NCBI RefSeq assembly: GCF_900111095.1
Contig: NZ_FOGB01000001.1
Span: 186,001 to 250,000 of the forward strand
DNA length: 64,000 bases
Origin: Amphritea atlantica
GTDB taxonomy: Bacteria; Pseudomonadota; Gammaproteobacteria; Pseudomonadales; Balneatricaceae
Reading direction: 5' to 3'
Positions 9,074 through 18,957 of the stretch are shown in pieces. The notes below the pieces were generated by a model, which ran no database searches, had not been told where the DNA came from, and was given only the letters and a program-made list of their open reading frames with translations. The translations under genes and the position numbers were made by a program. How positions within the stretch are numbered: the first letter of the stretch is position 1; the number at the start of each line of letters is the position of its first letter.

Positions 9074-9101
9074 GCCGCTGCCTGAGGTGTCAGGCAGTGG
9101 C
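9074..9101 (-). terminator. strong hairpin downstream of choV
   Basis: A 12-bp stem with one G-U pair, GCCGCTGCCTGA / TCAGGCAGTGGC with loop GGTG, lies 50 bases past the choV stop. No T-run follows on the minus strand, so it may be a Rho-assisted terminator or an RNA 3'-end stabiliser. Confidence 0.45.
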
Positions 9102-9151
9102 TAAATAGGTTTTTAAACGATCAGTTTACGGTTTCAGTGGGACGACCAGGG

Positions 9152-10357
9152 TCAGATAGCCGCACTGGCGTTGGTTGACGAGAAGTGTTTCCCCAGCAAT
9201 GCGTGGTAGAAATCTTTGTCAGAAAGTATGCCAACCAGGCTCTCTTTCTCATTCAGTAACACCGGATGTCCGGTGCGATAGCGAATCTCGATCGCCTGAC
9301 GCATAGAGATATCCGGTGTTGCCATCACCAGGGTATCTTCCGGCAGTTGACTGATATTCTGACCTTCCTGCCAGTGATGCAGTGCTAGTGGTTTGCCCTG
9401 ACGGCAGGCAGACACTACTTGACCGGAACTGTTGGTACTGACACAGGTGTTATCATTGCGGTTGAGCACCAGCATATCTTCCAGACGCTCTAACTCGGAG
9501 GTTTGGGTCATCAGTGAACGCCCCTTAAGGACATTGAGCGGGTTGGTATGCGCAACAAACTGTTCAACGTAATGGTTGACCGGATTCAGCACGATATCCT
9601 CTGGTCTGCCGTGCTGAATAATCTTTGCAGATTCCATAATGGCGATATTGGTGCCGATTTTCAGCGCTTCATCCAGGTCATGGCTGACAAACAGAATGGT
9701 CTTATTCAGCCGCTGTTGCAGCTCAATCAGTTCATCCTGCAGCTGACTGCGAATCAGTGGGTCCAGCGCAGAAAAGGGTTCATCCATCAGCAAGATATCA
9801 CTGTCCATCGCGAAGGCTCTGGCTAAACCCACCCGTTGCTGCATACCGCCGGACAGTTCATGTGCATATTTATCACTCCACTCATGCAATCCAACCATCT
9901 CCAGCTTTTCCATCGCTTTCTCACGGCGTTCCTGTTTGCCCATGCCCTGCATCTCAAGACCAAAGGCAACGTTATCCAATACGGTCAGCCAGGGCATTAG
10001 CGCAAAGTTCTGAAAGACCATCGAGATACGGCGGGTGCGCATATGGCGCAGGGTTGTTTCGTCGCAGGAGCCGATATCGACCATCTGCTCTCCATCTCTG
10101 ACCAGCAGTTCACCACGGCTGATCGGGTTTAATCCGTTTACAGCCCGCAGCAGGCTTGATTTCCCCGATCCGGACAGCCCCATCAGAACACAGATCTCTC
10201 CTTCGGCGACTTCAATACTGGCATCGTGTACGCCGACCACATTGCCGCCCAGGTCTATAATCTCCTGTCGGGTTTTACCCTGATCAAGCAGGTTGAGGCT
10301 GGCGCTGACCTTATCGCCGAAAACCACATCCAGATTGCGAATACTGATAGCAGACAT
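9152..10357 (-). CDS. choV: choline ABC transporter ATP-binding protein
   Basis: 401-residue ATPase of the ProV/OpuAA type that powers choline or betaine import at the cytoplasmic face. It has Walker A (GLSGSGKSSLL), the signature LSGGMQQRVGLARA, Walker B (ILLMDEPFSALD) and the H-loop. A C-terminal extension of about 120 residues holds CBS-like sequence (DTLVMATPDISMRQAIE, then LVGILSDKDFYHALL). The start is 2 bases after the choW stop, indicating translational coupling in choX-choW-choV. Confidence 0.9.
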   Translation of the reverse strand: MSAISIRNLDVVFGDKVSASLNLLDQGKTRQEIIDLGGNVVGVHDASIEVAEGEICVLMGLSGSGKSSLLRAVNGLNPISRGELLVRDGEQMVDIGSCDETTLRHMRTRRISMVFQNFALMPWLTVLDNVAFGLEMQGMGKQERREKAMEKLEMVGLHEWSDKYAHELSGGMQQRVGLARAFAMDSDILLMDEPFSALDPLIRSQLQDELIELQQRLNKTILFVSHDLDEALKIGTNIAIMESAKIIQHGRPEDIVLNPVNHYVEQFVAHTNPLNVLKGRSLMTQTSELERLEDMLVLNRNDNTCVSTNSSGQVVSACRQGKPLALHHWQEGQNISQLPEDTLVMATPDISMRQAIEIRYRTGHPVLLNEKESLVGILSDKDFYHALLGKHFSSTNASAAI

Positions 10358-10359
10358 GA

Positions 10360-11205
10360 TTAGCTTTCCTCTTTTGAGCCCGGGTTTTTAAAGATACGAT
10401 CAAGGATGATGGCGACCAGGACAATTGCCAGGCCTGCTTCAAACCCCTGAGAGATGTTAACGGTGTTGAGTGCACGTATGACCGGCTTACCCAAACCATC
10501 GGCGCCAACCAGTGCGGCGATGACCACCATGGAGAGTGATAGCATGATGCACTGGGTGATACCCGCCATAATACTGGGCATCGCAGCAGGCAACTCCACC
10601 TTAAACAACAGTTTTGATGGTGTAGCACCAAAGGCTTTACCGGCTTCGATCAGCTCTTCCGGTACTTTGCTGATGCCCAGATAAGTCAGACGGATCGGCG
10701 CTGCGATGGCAAAGATAATCGTTGAGATCAGTCCTGGGACTACCCCCAGACCAAACAACACCAGCGTTGGAATCAGATACACAAAGGTAGGAATGGTCTG
10801 CATCATATCCAGTATCGGCCGCATAAAGGTATAGAGTTTGGGCTTGTGTGCCGCCAGTATTCCGATGGGAACACCCATTACCACCGATAGCGTGGTGGCA
10901 GTAAGCACCAGCACAAAGGTTTCCAGCATCTCCTGCCAGTATCCCAGATTGAGGATCAGCAGCAGAGCGAGTACCACAAAAATCACCAGTGAAATACTGC
11001 GGTGCAGAGCCCAGGCGAGGGCTGCGGCCATTATCATCGGCACATAGGGGGGAAACCACTGAAAGATCTCTACAACTGAGAGAATTACCCATTCCAGAGA
11101 GACAGAGATAGCATCGAAAAAACCCGCTGCATTAAATGTCAGCCAGTCAACGAAAGCTTCCATCCAGCTACCCAGAGGGATTTTATGTTCTGTAATCCAG
11201 TTCAT
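10360..11205 (-). CDS. choW: choline ABC transporter permease
   Basis: 281-residue ProW-type inner-membrane permease. Several hydrophobic segments are evident, and the BPD_transp_1 core is present (LSVVMGVPIGILAA; PTFVYLIPTLVLFGLG; EAGKAFGATPSKLLFKVELPAAMPSIMAGI contains the EAA loop). It lies between choX and choV and forms the membrane pore for choline import. Confidence 0.9.
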   Translation of the reverse strand: MNWITEHKIPLGSWMEAFVDWLTFNAAGFFDAISVSLEWVILSVVEIFQWFPPYVPMIMAAALAWALHRSISLVIFVVLALLLILNLGYWQEMLETFVLVLTATTLSVVMGVPIGILAAHKPKLYTFMRPILDMMQTIPTFVYLIPTLVLFGLGVVPGLISTIIFAIAAPIRLTYLGISKVPEELIEAGKAFGATPSKLLFKVELPAAMPSIMAGITQCIMLSLSMVVIAALVGADGLGKPVIRALNTVNISQGFEAGLAIVLVAIILDRIFKNPGSKEES

Positions 11206-11274
11206 ACAACGGCCTTTGTTACAGTTAGATCGCCAGTATTCAAAGCAGACAGGCGAATACGGGCGGTGGAAAAC

Positions 11275-11320
11275 AACCGCGCAGGCAGATCGGGGATCAA
11301 TGGTTAATCTGCCTGCGGTT
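11275..11320 (-). repeat. intercistronic hairpin between choX and choW
   Basis: AACCGC-GC-AGGCAGAT (11275-11290) pairs with ATCTGCCTGCGGTT (11307-11320): a 14-bp stem with a 2-base bulge and a 16-base loop, without a T-run. It lies in the 162-base choX-choW gap. Such structures often protect the upstream message and raise the amount of binding protein over membrane parts; that role is inferred. Confidence 0.5.
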
Positions 11321-11367
11321 GAACGATCGTGATAGACGAACCCTCAGCGAGGGAACGTATCAGCGTG

Positions 11368-12345
11368 TTAAAGTTCGAGATGGGCGCGAACAGCGGTCAG
11401 GCCATCTTTGCCGTCTAGTGTGGTCACACCTTGTAGCCAGTCGTTCAGTGTCTCCGGGTGAGCCTTTAACCAGGCACGGGCTGCCGCATCTGGCTTCATG
11501 CCATCATCCAGAATAGACCCCATGATCTGATTTTCCATCTCCAGTGTGAAGGAGAGGTTCTTCAGCAGGTGTCCGACATTCGGACACTCTTCAGTATAAT
11601 TTTTGCGTACATTGGTATAGACATTGGCGCCGCCGTAGTTAGGGCCGAAGAAGTCGTCACCACCGGACAGATACTCCATCTCAATGTTGGCGTTCATCGG
11701 ATGAGGTGCCCAGCCCAGGAAGACAACCCACTGTTCCCGTTTAGCTGCGCGGGATACCTGAGAGATCATTCCGGCTTCGCTTGATTCAACCAGTTTGAAG
11801 CCTTTCAGGCCAAAGGCATCATCATCAATCATACTTTGAATCAGGCGGTTGCCATCGTTACCTGGTTCAATGCCGTAGACCCGGCCTTTGAGTTTATCTT
11901 TAAATTTGGCGATGTCGGCAAAGCTTTTCAGGCCTGCGTCATAGGCGTATTTAGGTACTGCCAGCGTGTATTTTGCACCCTCAAGATTGGCCCGAACGGT
12001 TTCTACGCTGCCGGCTTCGCGATATTTAGCGATATCCGCTTCCATGGTGGGCATCCAGTTACCGAGGAAAACATCGATATCGGCATTGGCCAGAGAGGTA
12101 TAGGTGACCGGCACAGAGAGCAGTTGGGTGGATGGTTTATAACCCAGACCAGAAACAAGCTCGCTGGTCACTGCGGTGGTTGCAGTAATATCGGTCCAGC
12201 CTACATCTGAGAAACGAACATTATCGCACTCTCCCGCAAATGCCCCCGAAGCAGAGAATCCCGCTGCCATAGCCAGCCCCAGTACGGTTGATAGACCCCT
12301 GCGAAGGGAAGATTTCCTGCTGATTTTTTTCCGTTGTGTCGTCAT
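11368..12345 (-). CDS. choX: choline ABC transporter periplasmic binding protein
   Basis: About 325 residues, OpuAC/ProX type II binding protein that captures choline in the periplasm. The ATG at 12345 gives a proper signal peptide (basic KKISRKSSLRR, hydrophobic LSTVLGLAMAAGFSASGAFA) and has AAAGGG upstream; the frame is open for another 57 codons but those are not protein-like. The mature part shows VRFSDVGWTDITATTAVTS and WVVFLGWAPHPMN, typical of ChoX. First gene of choXWV and downstream of betA on the same strand. Confidence 0.92.
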   Translation of the reverse strand: MTTQRKKISRKSSLRRGLSTVLGLAMAAGFSASGAFAGECDNVRFSDVGWTDITATTAVTSELVSGLGYKPSTQLLSVPVTYTSLANADIDVFLGNWMPTMEADIAKYREAGSVETVRANLEGAKYTLAVPKYAYDAGLKSFADIAKFKDKLKGRVYGIEPGNDGNRLIQSMIDDDAFGLKGFKLVESSEAGMISQVSRAAKREQWVVFLGWAPHPMNANIEMEYLSGGDDFFGPNYGGANVYTNVRKNYTEECPNVGHLLKNLSFTLEMENQIMGSILDDGMKPDAAARAWLKAHPETLNDWLQGVTTLDGKDGLTAVRAHLEL

Positions 12346-12467
12346 TGATAGATACCCTTTATTTAGTAATTTTATATGTGCTAACGGTTCTCTTATCCCA
12401 TTATTGATTTCGAGCTGCACCGGGTTTCGGTACAGCCTGAGGCAGCTTGTCAGCCTGCCTGCCAGCG

Positions 12468-14165
12468 TTAAACCAGTTGTCTTTTTGCACACCCCAGTCG
12501 TTGCCGTGTTTGCCACTGCTCATCAATCCAGACTTCAGCACTGGCGTCAGCAAGAGGCTGTTTACCCAGAATCATGTCTGCTGCTTTTTCCGCCACCATA
12601 ATCGTAGGGGCATTGAGATTGCCATTGGGAATGGTTGGGAAGACCGATGAATCGACCACCCGGAGCGCCGCAATCCCCCGCACCCGACACTTGCTGTCGA
12701 GCACTGCCATCGGATCGTCGTCCGCGCCCATCTTGCAGCTACAGGAGGGGTGATAGGCACTCTCAACGTTTTCCCGAACCCACTGATCAATCGCTTCATC
12801 GGAGGTTATTCGTGCCCCCGGTTGGATCTCATCGCCCCGGTAGCTATCCATGGCCGGTTGATGAAGTAGTTCACGGGTCAGGCGAATGGTATCGCGCCAG
12901 TCCTGCTTATCCTGTTCGGTACTGATGTAATTAAACAGAATAGCGGGTTTATCTTCAGGATCGGCAGATCTGATCCAGATACGGCCGCGACTTTCCGGTT
13001 TATTTGGACCGACATGCACCTGAAAACCATGGCCTTCAATCGCTTTACCACCGTCGTAGCGCATCGCCGCCGGGAGAAAGTGATACTGGATATTGGGCCA
13101 TTTAAGGCCTGCTCTTGAGCGGATAAAGCCACAGGATTCAAAATGATTGGTGGCGCCAAGACCATCTTTGAAGAGCATCCAGCGGGTACCGATCAGGCCT
13201 TTACTGATCAGCCCCAGTTTACTGTTTAGTGTGATCGGTTGCTTACAGTGATACTGGAAGTACACTTCCAGATGGTCCTGAAGATTTTCACCGACACCGG
13301 GCAGGTGATGCACCACATTAACCCCGGCATCCCGCAAGACTTTTTCAGGGCCGATACCGGACAGTTGCAACAGCTGGGGAGACCCCACAGAACCGGCTGC
13401 CAGAATCACCTCTTTGCCCGCAGTCACTTCAGTGATCCGGCCATTTTTTTCAAACTCGATACCGATAGCGCGTTTGCCATCCAGAAGCACTTTGCGGCTC
13501 AGAACGCCGCTGATCAGTGTCAGGTTGCTACGTTTCATTGCATCACGCAGGTAGGCGTTTGAAGTGGATGCCCGCACGCCATTTTTGACGGTCATATGCA
13601 TCGTGCCAAAGCCTTCCTGACGATAACCGTTGTAGTCCTCAGTGGTTGGATAACCGGCGTCTTTGCCGGCATCAATAAACGCCTGATAGAGTGGGTTGAG
13701 CTGCATGTCGTTGCCACCGCAGGTGGTCAGAGGTCCGCTATCCCCACGATACTGATCACCCCCTTTAGCCCAGCTTTCAGCCTTTTTGAAGTAGGGCAGA
13801 CACTGCTGATAACCCCAGCCTTTGGCGCCGTGCTCCTCCCATTCATCAAAATCACAGGCGTGGCCGCGCACGTAAACCATACCGTTAATCGAGGAACCAC
13901 CCCCAAGCACTTTACCCCGGGGACAGTGCATCGAACGGCCATCAAGATAGGGTTCCTTTTCCGTATGAAACTGCCAGGCGTATCGGGGGGTATTCATTGG
14001 ATAGGAGAGGGCGGTGGGCATCTGGATAAAAATACTTTTATCGCTGCCGCCTGCTTCAAGCAGTAATACACTGCTGTTGCCATCCTCAGAGAGCCTGTTG
14101 GCCAGGACGCAACCGGCGGAGCCAGCACCAACAATGATGTAATCGTATCTGTTCTGATCTGTCAT
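12468..14165 (-). CDS. betA: choline dehydrogenase
   Basis: 565-residue GMC oxidoreductase that oxidises choline to betaine aldehyde (and further) with FAD, membrane associated. It has the N-terminal dinucleotide site ([21 protein letters not shown]), the GMC signatures ([34 protein letters not shown]) and the C-terminal catalytic His region ([12 protein letters not shown]). Standard length. It follows betB with a 21-base gap and is followed 122 bases later by choX. Confidence 0.95.
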   Translation of the reverse strand: MTDQNRYDYIIVGAGSAGCVLANRLSEDGNSSVLLLEAGGSDKSIFIQMPTALSYPMNTPRYAWQFHTEKEPYLDGRSMHCPRGKVLGGGSSINGMVYVRGHACDFDEWEEHGAKGWGYQQCLPYFKKAESWAKGGDQYRGDSGPLTTCGGNDMQLNPLYQAFIDAGKDAGYPTTEDYNGYRQEGFGTMHMTVKNGVRASTSNAYLRDAMKRSNLTLISGVLSRKVLLDGKRAIGIEFEKNGRITEVTAGKEVILAAGSVGSPQLLQLSGIGPEKVLRDAGVNVVHHLPGVGENLQDHLEVYFQYHCKQPITLNSKLGLISKGLIGTRWMLFKDGLGATNHFESCGFIRSRAGLKWPNIQYHFLPAAMRYDGGKAIEGHGFQVHVGPNKPESRGRIWIRSADPEDKPAILFNYISTEQDKQDWRDTIRLTRELLHQPAMDSYRGDEIQPGARITSDEAIDQWVRENVESAYHPSCSCKMGADDDPMAVLDSKCRVRGIAALRVVDSSVFPTIPNGNLNAPTIMVAEKAADMILGKQPLADASAEVWIDEQWQTRQRLGCAKRQLV

Positions 14166-14186
14166 ACTGCTACCGTTAAAAAACTG

Positions 14187-15644
14187 TTACTGATACGGAC
14201 ACTCAATATCGCCCAGTTCGACATAGACGCTTTTGACCTGGGTATAGTGATTTAGGGTTTCGATACCGTTTTCCCGGCCAATACCCGATTGCTTATAGCC
14301 GCCAACCGGCATTTCGGCGGGGGATGCGCCCCAGGTGTTGATCCAGCAGATGCCTGCCTGGAGGCGGGCTATCACCCGGTGAGCACGGGAGAAATCGGTC
14401 GAGAAAATGCCCGCGGCTAGTCCATAGCTGGTATCGTTGGCCCGCTGGATCACCTCATCTTCGTCGCTGAAACGCAGGATCGACATCACCGGTCCGAAGA
14501 TTTCCTCTTTGACGTTAGGCATCTCATCAGTGCAATCGGCAAATACGGTTGGTTTTACAAAGCAGCCCTTGTCCAGACCGTTTTCCACTGCCTGCTCTCC
14601 ACCACACACCAAACGGGCACCTGCTTTTTTAGCCGCATCAATGAAGCCGAGGACTTTTTCCATATGACTGGCAGAGATAAGTGCTCCGACCTGGGTCTTC
14701 AGGTCCGTTGGATCGCCAATAATCATTCGCTCGGTACGTTCAGCGACTCTGCGCACAAACTCATCGTAGATACTGTCGTGGACGAACACCCGGGTACCGT
14801 TGGTGCAAACCTCCCCCTGGGTATAGAAATTGGCCAGCATTGCGCCTGCAACCGCATTTTCAAGATTGGCATCCCCGAATACGATCAGCGGTGACTTACC
14901 ACCCAGCTCCATGGTGACCTCTTTCAGGGAGCCAGCCGCATCGGCCATCACCTTCTTGCCGGTACCGCATTCGCCGGTGAAAGAGACTTTGGCGATCTCC
15001 GGGTGGCGGGAGAGTGCCTGACCAACGCGATAATCACCCTGTACGACATTAAATACGCCGTTGGGGAGACCCGCTTCGGTGAAGATCTCTGCCAGTTTAA
15101 GCACGCTCAGCGGGGTTTCCTCTGAGGGTTTGAAAATCATGCAGTTGCCGGCCGCCAGAGCCGGGCCCGATTTCCACATAGCGATCTGAATCGGATAGTT
15201 CCAGGCACCGATACCGGCGCAGATTCCCAGTGGTTCGCGGCGGCTATAGAAGAAGTTGGTGCCGCCCAGATCCTGTTGTTGTCCATGAATGGTTGCCGCC
15301 AGCCCGGCGTAGTATTCAATGACATCAGCGCCGGTGACGATATCGACGCAGTTGGCTTCCTGTAGTGGTTTACCGGTATCCAGTACTTCCAGCAGTGCCA
15401 GTTCATCATTCCGTTCGCGCAGCAGTGCGACCGCTCGCATCAGAATCCGGCCCCGTTCTGCGCCACTCATTGCAGACCAGACTTTGAAGCCCTCTTTGGC
15501 TGATGCAACAGCCAGGTCGACATCCGCCAGTGACGCCTGTTGCACCTCTGCCAGGGTCTCCCCGGTGGCAGGATTGATCGTAGTAAAGGTTTCACCGGAG
15601 GTGGCTTCCTGATAACGGCCATTGATATATAAAGCGGTTTGCAT
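14187..15644 (-). CDS. betB: betaine aldehyde dehydrogenase
   Basis: 485-residue NAD(P)-dependent aldehyde dehydrogenase that makes glycine betaine from betaine aldehyde. It has the general-base Glu region ([11 protein letters not shown]), the catalytic Cys ([15 protein letters not shown]) and the C-terminal [15 protein letters not shown] signature of BetB. First gene of the betBA unit; the candidate BetI operator at 15783-15802 lies in its promoter region. Confidence 0.95.
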   Translation of the reverse strand: MQTALYINGRYQEATSGETFTTINPATGETLAEVQQASLADVDLAVASAKEGFKVWSAMSGAERGRILMRAVALLRERNDELALLEVLDTGKPLQEANCVDIVTGADVIEYYAGLAATIHGQQQDLGGTNFFYSRREPLGICAGIGAWNYPIQIAMWKSGPALAAGNCMIFKPSEETPLSVLKLAEIFTEAGLPNGVFNVVQGDYRVGQALSRHPEIAKVSFTGECGTGKKVMADAAGSLKEVTMELGGKSPLIVFGDANLENAVAGAMLANFYTQGEVCTNGTRVFVHDSIYDEFVRRVAERTERMIIGDPTDLKTQVGALISASHMEKVLGFIDAAKKAGARLVCGGEQAVENGLDKGCFVKPTVFADCTDEMPNVKEEIFGPVMSILRFSDEDEVIQRANDTSYGLAAGIFSTDFSRAHRVIARLQAGICWINTWGASPAEMPVGGYKQSGIGRENGIETLNHYTQVKSVYVELGDIECPYQ

Positions 15645-15782
15645 CGGTTTTTATCTCGTATCTTCGCTGCCAGAGATCTGCATCCGGCATCGCTATTGGT
15701 ATTTCACTCATACTGGCAAAGTGACGTAAATAAACTTGGCCACTGAGAGACAATGAAGAGCCATCTGCCATGATGATTTTTA

Positions 15783-15802
15783 TTAATTGATCGTTTAATT
15801 AA
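15783..15802. promoter_or_regulatory. candidate BetI operator upstream of betB
   Basis: TTAATTGATCGTTTAATTAA, a near-perfect 20-base palindrome centred on CG at 15792-15793, lies about 140 bases before betB. The inner 14 bases match the BetI-type pattern ATTGAACGTTCAAT at 12 positions. The element before betI (7553-7572) has the same length and centre. Confidence 0.6.
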
Positions 15803-16127
15803 AAATAATACTGGCTACTTTATAGGCAAATGTCAAAAAAAGATCGGTGTCGTTTTTAGAATCTTAAAGGCTGGTGCCAGCGATTATAGAGAGTGTTTTT
15901 TTATATTTTTCTGTGTGTCTTATTATAACTGTCTGATTTACATCAATTAATTCAATATTTTTGTTCTGGTTGAAATTTATACATTTGTTTACTGTGGTGT
16001 CGTAAAAAGATATATTTCTGGCGTGAACGGGCAGTAAACATAACCGGTGAAATATCGGTCATGGCATTGAGTGTTGCTCTTGGCTCATCGGCCCCCGGTG
16101 TTTGTTAACTGGTTGTAGCTGCTGAAT

Positions 16128-16262
16128 GGAAGCACAGAAGGGTGGGGCGAAAATGTCTGATACAGAAGGGTGATAATAGCCAGGTGCGTTTGGAAAGGGG
16201 CGTAGGGCAAGGGAAAGTAGGTAGAAAGGTAAAAAGGTTAAGTGAGCGGGTTGAAAAACGGC
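16128..16262 (-). terminator. possible Rho-dependent termination zone (C-rich, G-poor RNA)
   Basis: Read on the minus strand, the RNA downstream of the regulator gene ending at 16269 is rich in C and U and poor in G for about 130 bases (on the plus strand: runs such as GGAAAGGGGCGTAGGGCAAG). No intrinsic hairpin with a T-run was seen, and this C>G bubble is what Rho loading sites look like. Inference from composition only. Confidence 0.35.
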
Positions 16263-16268
16263 CAGAAC

Positions 16269-17315
16269 TCAGCTGTGCTGTTTCTGGCGTGCCGCGCTGG
16301 GTGACATGCCAAAATAATCCTTATAACAGTTACTAAAGTGACTGGTACTGACAAAGCCACTGGCCAGAGCGACATTGGTGATGGTTTCATTGGTTTGCAG
16401 CAGCAGGCGTCGGGCATGGGTAATGCGCAGTTCCAGATAATAACGGGAAGGGCTGGTTTCCAGATGGGTCTGGAACAGCCGTTCCATCTGCCGTCGGGAG
16501 ACACCAACGTGGGCGGTCAGCTCTTCCAGGGTTAAAGGCTCTTCAATATTGTTGTTCATCAGTTGCATCAGGGAACGAAGATTCTCAGGGTGGGTGGGAT
16601 CGTCCCCGGCCTGTAACTTCATTTTACCGCCGCTTTCGGCAACCTGATCGCAACTGAGAATCTCGCGGATTGCCCGGACAATATCGCCGCCATACTGTTT
16701 TCGGATCAGGGTTAACATCATTTCCAGTGCGCTGACAGGGCCTGCGCAGGTGACACATCGCTCTGTGATGACCAGTGCGGTATCAGCCACTTCAACCCGG
16801 GGAAACTGCTCACGGATATACGCATGGTTATCCGGATGCGCAGCGCAGCGTTGTTGATCTAACAGACCTGCATGAGCAATAGCAACGCTGCCATTCCAGA
16901 TACCGCCAAGGGTCAGACCGAGTTTATCGGCTGCTTTGAGTGTTTCAGTCAGTTGCGGATTTTCGTTCAGGTCGCAACGAAAACCACCGCAGACGATCAG
17001 AATATCGATGTTGCCGCGGTGCTCAATGGTGAAATGCTCAAGTGTGGTGTTGGTAGCGATCTCAATACCCAGATCACTCAGGACTTTGCGCGAATCCACG
17101 CCGAGAATAATGTGCTCAAACAGCGGCGCCGTGCGTACCAGATTGGTGGTGACCAGCGCATCGACTGCCGCGGTGAAAGCCATCATCGAAAAATGTTCCA
17201 GCAGCACAAACCCGACCTTGACCGGTTTGTCCGGTGCGACCCCAGCAGACAGATAACAACTGTTACTGCTGCGCATGGCTGAGCTGAAATCACGTTTTTT
17301 GCTGGTGTCGTGCAT
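16269..17315 (-). CDS. GATase1-AraC family regulator, GbdR-like
   Basis: 348 residues. An N-terminal DJ-1/PfpI-like (class I glutamine amidotransferase-like) sensor domain (VKVGFVLLEHFSMMAFTAAVDAL... LIVCGG... GGIWNGSVAIAHAGLL) is followed by a C-terminal AraC DNA-binding domain (LTAHVGVSRRQMERLFQTHL; ITNVALASGFVSTSHFSNCYKDYFGMSPS). It belongs to the group containing GbdR, CdhR and ArgR-type regulators of quaternary-amine use but is not the GbdR orthologue (that is at 35430). It closely resembles the regulator at 24601, reading in the opposite direction. The target may be betBA, azlCD or the creatinine genes. Confidence 0.85.
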   Translation of the reverse strand: MHDTSKKRDFSSAMRSSNSCYLSAGVAPDKPVKVGFVLLEHFSMMAFTAAVDALVTTNLVRTAPLFEHIILGVDSRKVLSDLGIEIATNTTLEHFTIEHRGNIDILIVCGGFRCDLNENPQLTETLKAADKLGLTLGGIWNGSVAIAHAGLLDQQRCAAHPDNHAYIREQFPRVEVADTALVITERCVTCAGPVSALEMMLTLIRKQYGGDIVRAIREILSCDQVAESGGKMKLQAGDDPTHPENLRSLMQLMNNNIEEPLTLEELTAHVGVSRRQMERLFQTHLETSPSRYYLELRITHARRLLLQTNETITNVALASGFVSTSHFSNCYKDYFGMSPSAARQKQHS

Positions 17316-17577
17316 GTTTGAATCTCTGGTTATCGGGCTATACCGTTGAGCTGAGCGTGCGGGATTGTTTCAGTAGCAGGTTGATCCGTTGAACAATATC
17401 CCTGAAAAGTTAAGTGTACAACGTTGCCGCTATAAGTATCTGCTGTTATGTTCTCTGTCCCGTAAAATTATTGTCTGATGTTACCTCTGATTTTTTCAGT
17501 AGCCCAATGTCTTTATATGGTTTTATGAACTTTAATGACAGGGCTTGGGTTCTGTTTTTGTCGTAAGGAAAGATTAA

Positions 17578-18285
17578 TTGAAGGACTATCGTCAGCAGTT
17601 CTGGCTGGGTGTCAGGGATCTGTTGCCACTGGTATCCGGGGCGGCCCCGTTTGGCATGATTGTTGGGGCAACCGGTATATCGCTGGGGATGAGCCCGGAG
17701 ATGGTGATGGGGATGACGGCGCTGTTTTTTGCCGGATCTGCTCAGCTGGCTGCTTACTCTCTGATTCAGGATAACGCGCCATTTGTCATTATTCTGGCAA
17801 CCGCTATGGTGATCAATCTGCGGTTTTCCATCTATAGTGCCACCTTTGCACCGTTGTTGGGGCCGTTGCCCAAACGGTATCGCTTTACCCTGGCCTATAT
17901 GCTGTCGGATCAGACCTACGGACTCTGTTCAATGCCTGAGCAGATGCAAAAAAACACGGCAGAACGTATCTGGTATCTGGCCGGGGCGACCCTGGCTTTG
18001 TATGTCACCTGGATGATCTCGGTTCTGCTGGGTATTGTGCTGGGTGCCGGAATCCCGCCGGGCTGGTCACTTGAGTTCACCATCCCTCTGGCCTTTCTGG
18101 CGATGCTGGTGACTACCATTACCAGTCGGTTATTGTTTATGGTGGCGATTATTTCCGGTAGTTGTGCGGTGCTGTTCCAACAGTTACCTTTTAATACCGG
18201 ATTTATTGTGGCGGTGGTGGCCGGTGTCTCTGCTGGTCTGCTGTTGCCCGGGTTGCTGAAGAAGGGGGCGTCCTCTGATGAGTGA
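17578..18285 (+). CDS. azlC: AzlC family amino-acid exporter, large subunit
   Basis: 235-residue inner-membrane protein. AzlC/BrnF-type large subunit of a two-component exporter for branched-chain or related amino acids and analogues. It shows the family motif near the start (SGAAPFGMIVGATGISLGMSPE) and FFAGSAQLAAYSLI. The start is TTG at 17578, supported by GTAAGGAAAG upstream. It overlaps azlD by 8 bases. Confidence 0.85.
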   Translation: MKDYRQQFWLGVRDLLPLVSGAAPFGMIVGATGISLGMSPEMVMGMTALFFAGSAQLAAYSLIQDNAPFVIILATAMVINLRFSIYSATFAPLLGPLPKRYRFTLAYMLSDQTYGLCSMPEQMQKNTAERIWYLAGATLALYVTWMISVLLGIVLGAGIPPGWSLEFTIPLAFLAMLVTTITSRLLFMVAIISGSCAVLFQQLPFNTGFIVAVVAGVSAGLLLPGLLKKGASSDE

Positions 18286-18610
18286 GAATCTGCAGCTCTG
18301 GTTGCTGTTTTTTGCCGTCGGGCTGGGCACCTTTCTGATACGGCTGTCGTTTATTCAGTTGCATGGCAGCGCCGAAGCGCTGATCGCCCGTAGCAAGCAT
18401 ATTCTGATGTTACTGCCCCCGGCGATTCTGGCGGCGCTGTGTATTCCCGCAATCATCTTTACCCGGCCACTGACAGCATATCAGGTTGATTCTTTTCAGT
18501 TGCTGGCGGCCCTGGTGGCGATTCTGATCGCTAAGTTTAGCCGCAGTGTGTTCTGGCCGGTCATGGGCGGTATGCTGTGTCTCTGGGTATTGCGGTTTAT
18601 CAGTGGTTAG
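18278..18610 (+). CDS. azlD: AzlD family amino-acid exporter, small subunit
   Basis: 110 residues with about four hydrophobic segments (LLFFAVGLGTFLIRLSFIQL; ILMLLPPAILAALCIPAIIF; LLAALVAILIAKFS; PVMGGMLCLWVLRFI). The N-terminal TFLIRLSF motif is typical of AzlD. ATG overlaps the azlC stop by 8 bases, so the two are translationally coupled. Confidence 0.85.
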   Translation: MSENLQLWLLFFAVGLGTFLIRLSFIQLHGSAEALIARSKHILMLLPPAILAALCIPAIIFTRPLTAYQVDSFQLLAALVAILIAKFSRSVFWPVMGGMLCLWVLRFISG

Positions 18611-18957
18611 ACACGTTTGATCTGTCGGGCTGCAGGGAAGGAGTGTGCCACTTGCTGGCGGTCAGGTTTCTGTATGTATAAAGCCCAAAGCTTTCCTCAC
18701 ATCGTTAATCGGAGCTAGAGATAAGCTCTGTTGTAAGTGCTTTTCTCTCCTTTGATATATCTACAAATCCTCTTAGATGAACATGATAGCGAGTCATTTG
18801 TATTGTAAATGTTTGTATAAGAACTATTGATTTCTATTATGTCCTGGTGACGGTTAATCTGATTTCACAGCATCCAATAACTTGCTGATATCACCTTCAG
18901 ACCAGCAAAAGCGTCTTAGGTCATACGTATAAAATTAAAAATAAGAGGATTTTAAAT
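18611..18957. other. azlD-creatinase intergenic region
   Basis: 347 bases, AT-rich toward the right, that must hold the creatinase promoter. A short GAGCT/AGCTC hairpin occurs near 18710-18730. A good ribosome binding site (AAGAGGA) precedes the creatinase ATG. I see no gene, repeat or clear terminator. Confidence 0.5.

Larger units (their letters stand above)
15645..16268. other. betB upstream region and purine-rich tract, no gene seen
   Basis: This 624-base gap carries the regulatory region of betBA at its left end (operator at 15783-15802, AT-rich up to about 16000). At its right end, about 16128-16262, is a G/A-rich tract just downstream of the AraC-type regulator gene on the other strand. 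A 64-codon frame at 16142 lies inside this tract and is not convincing as a gene. Confidence 0.6.

Noticed and set aside
9152-12345. Assignment of the ABC transporter as a proline/glycine betaine (ProU) osmotic system
   Set aside because: Location with betBA/betI, the ChoX-type binding protein sequence and the catabolic context favour choline uptake, although betaine transport cannot be excluded.
16142-16336. Small plus-strand frame of 64 codons downstream of the regulator gene
   Set aside because: Basic, low-complexity Lys/Arg/Gly sequence produced by the purine-rich tract; overlaps the 3' end of the regulator gene on the other strand.
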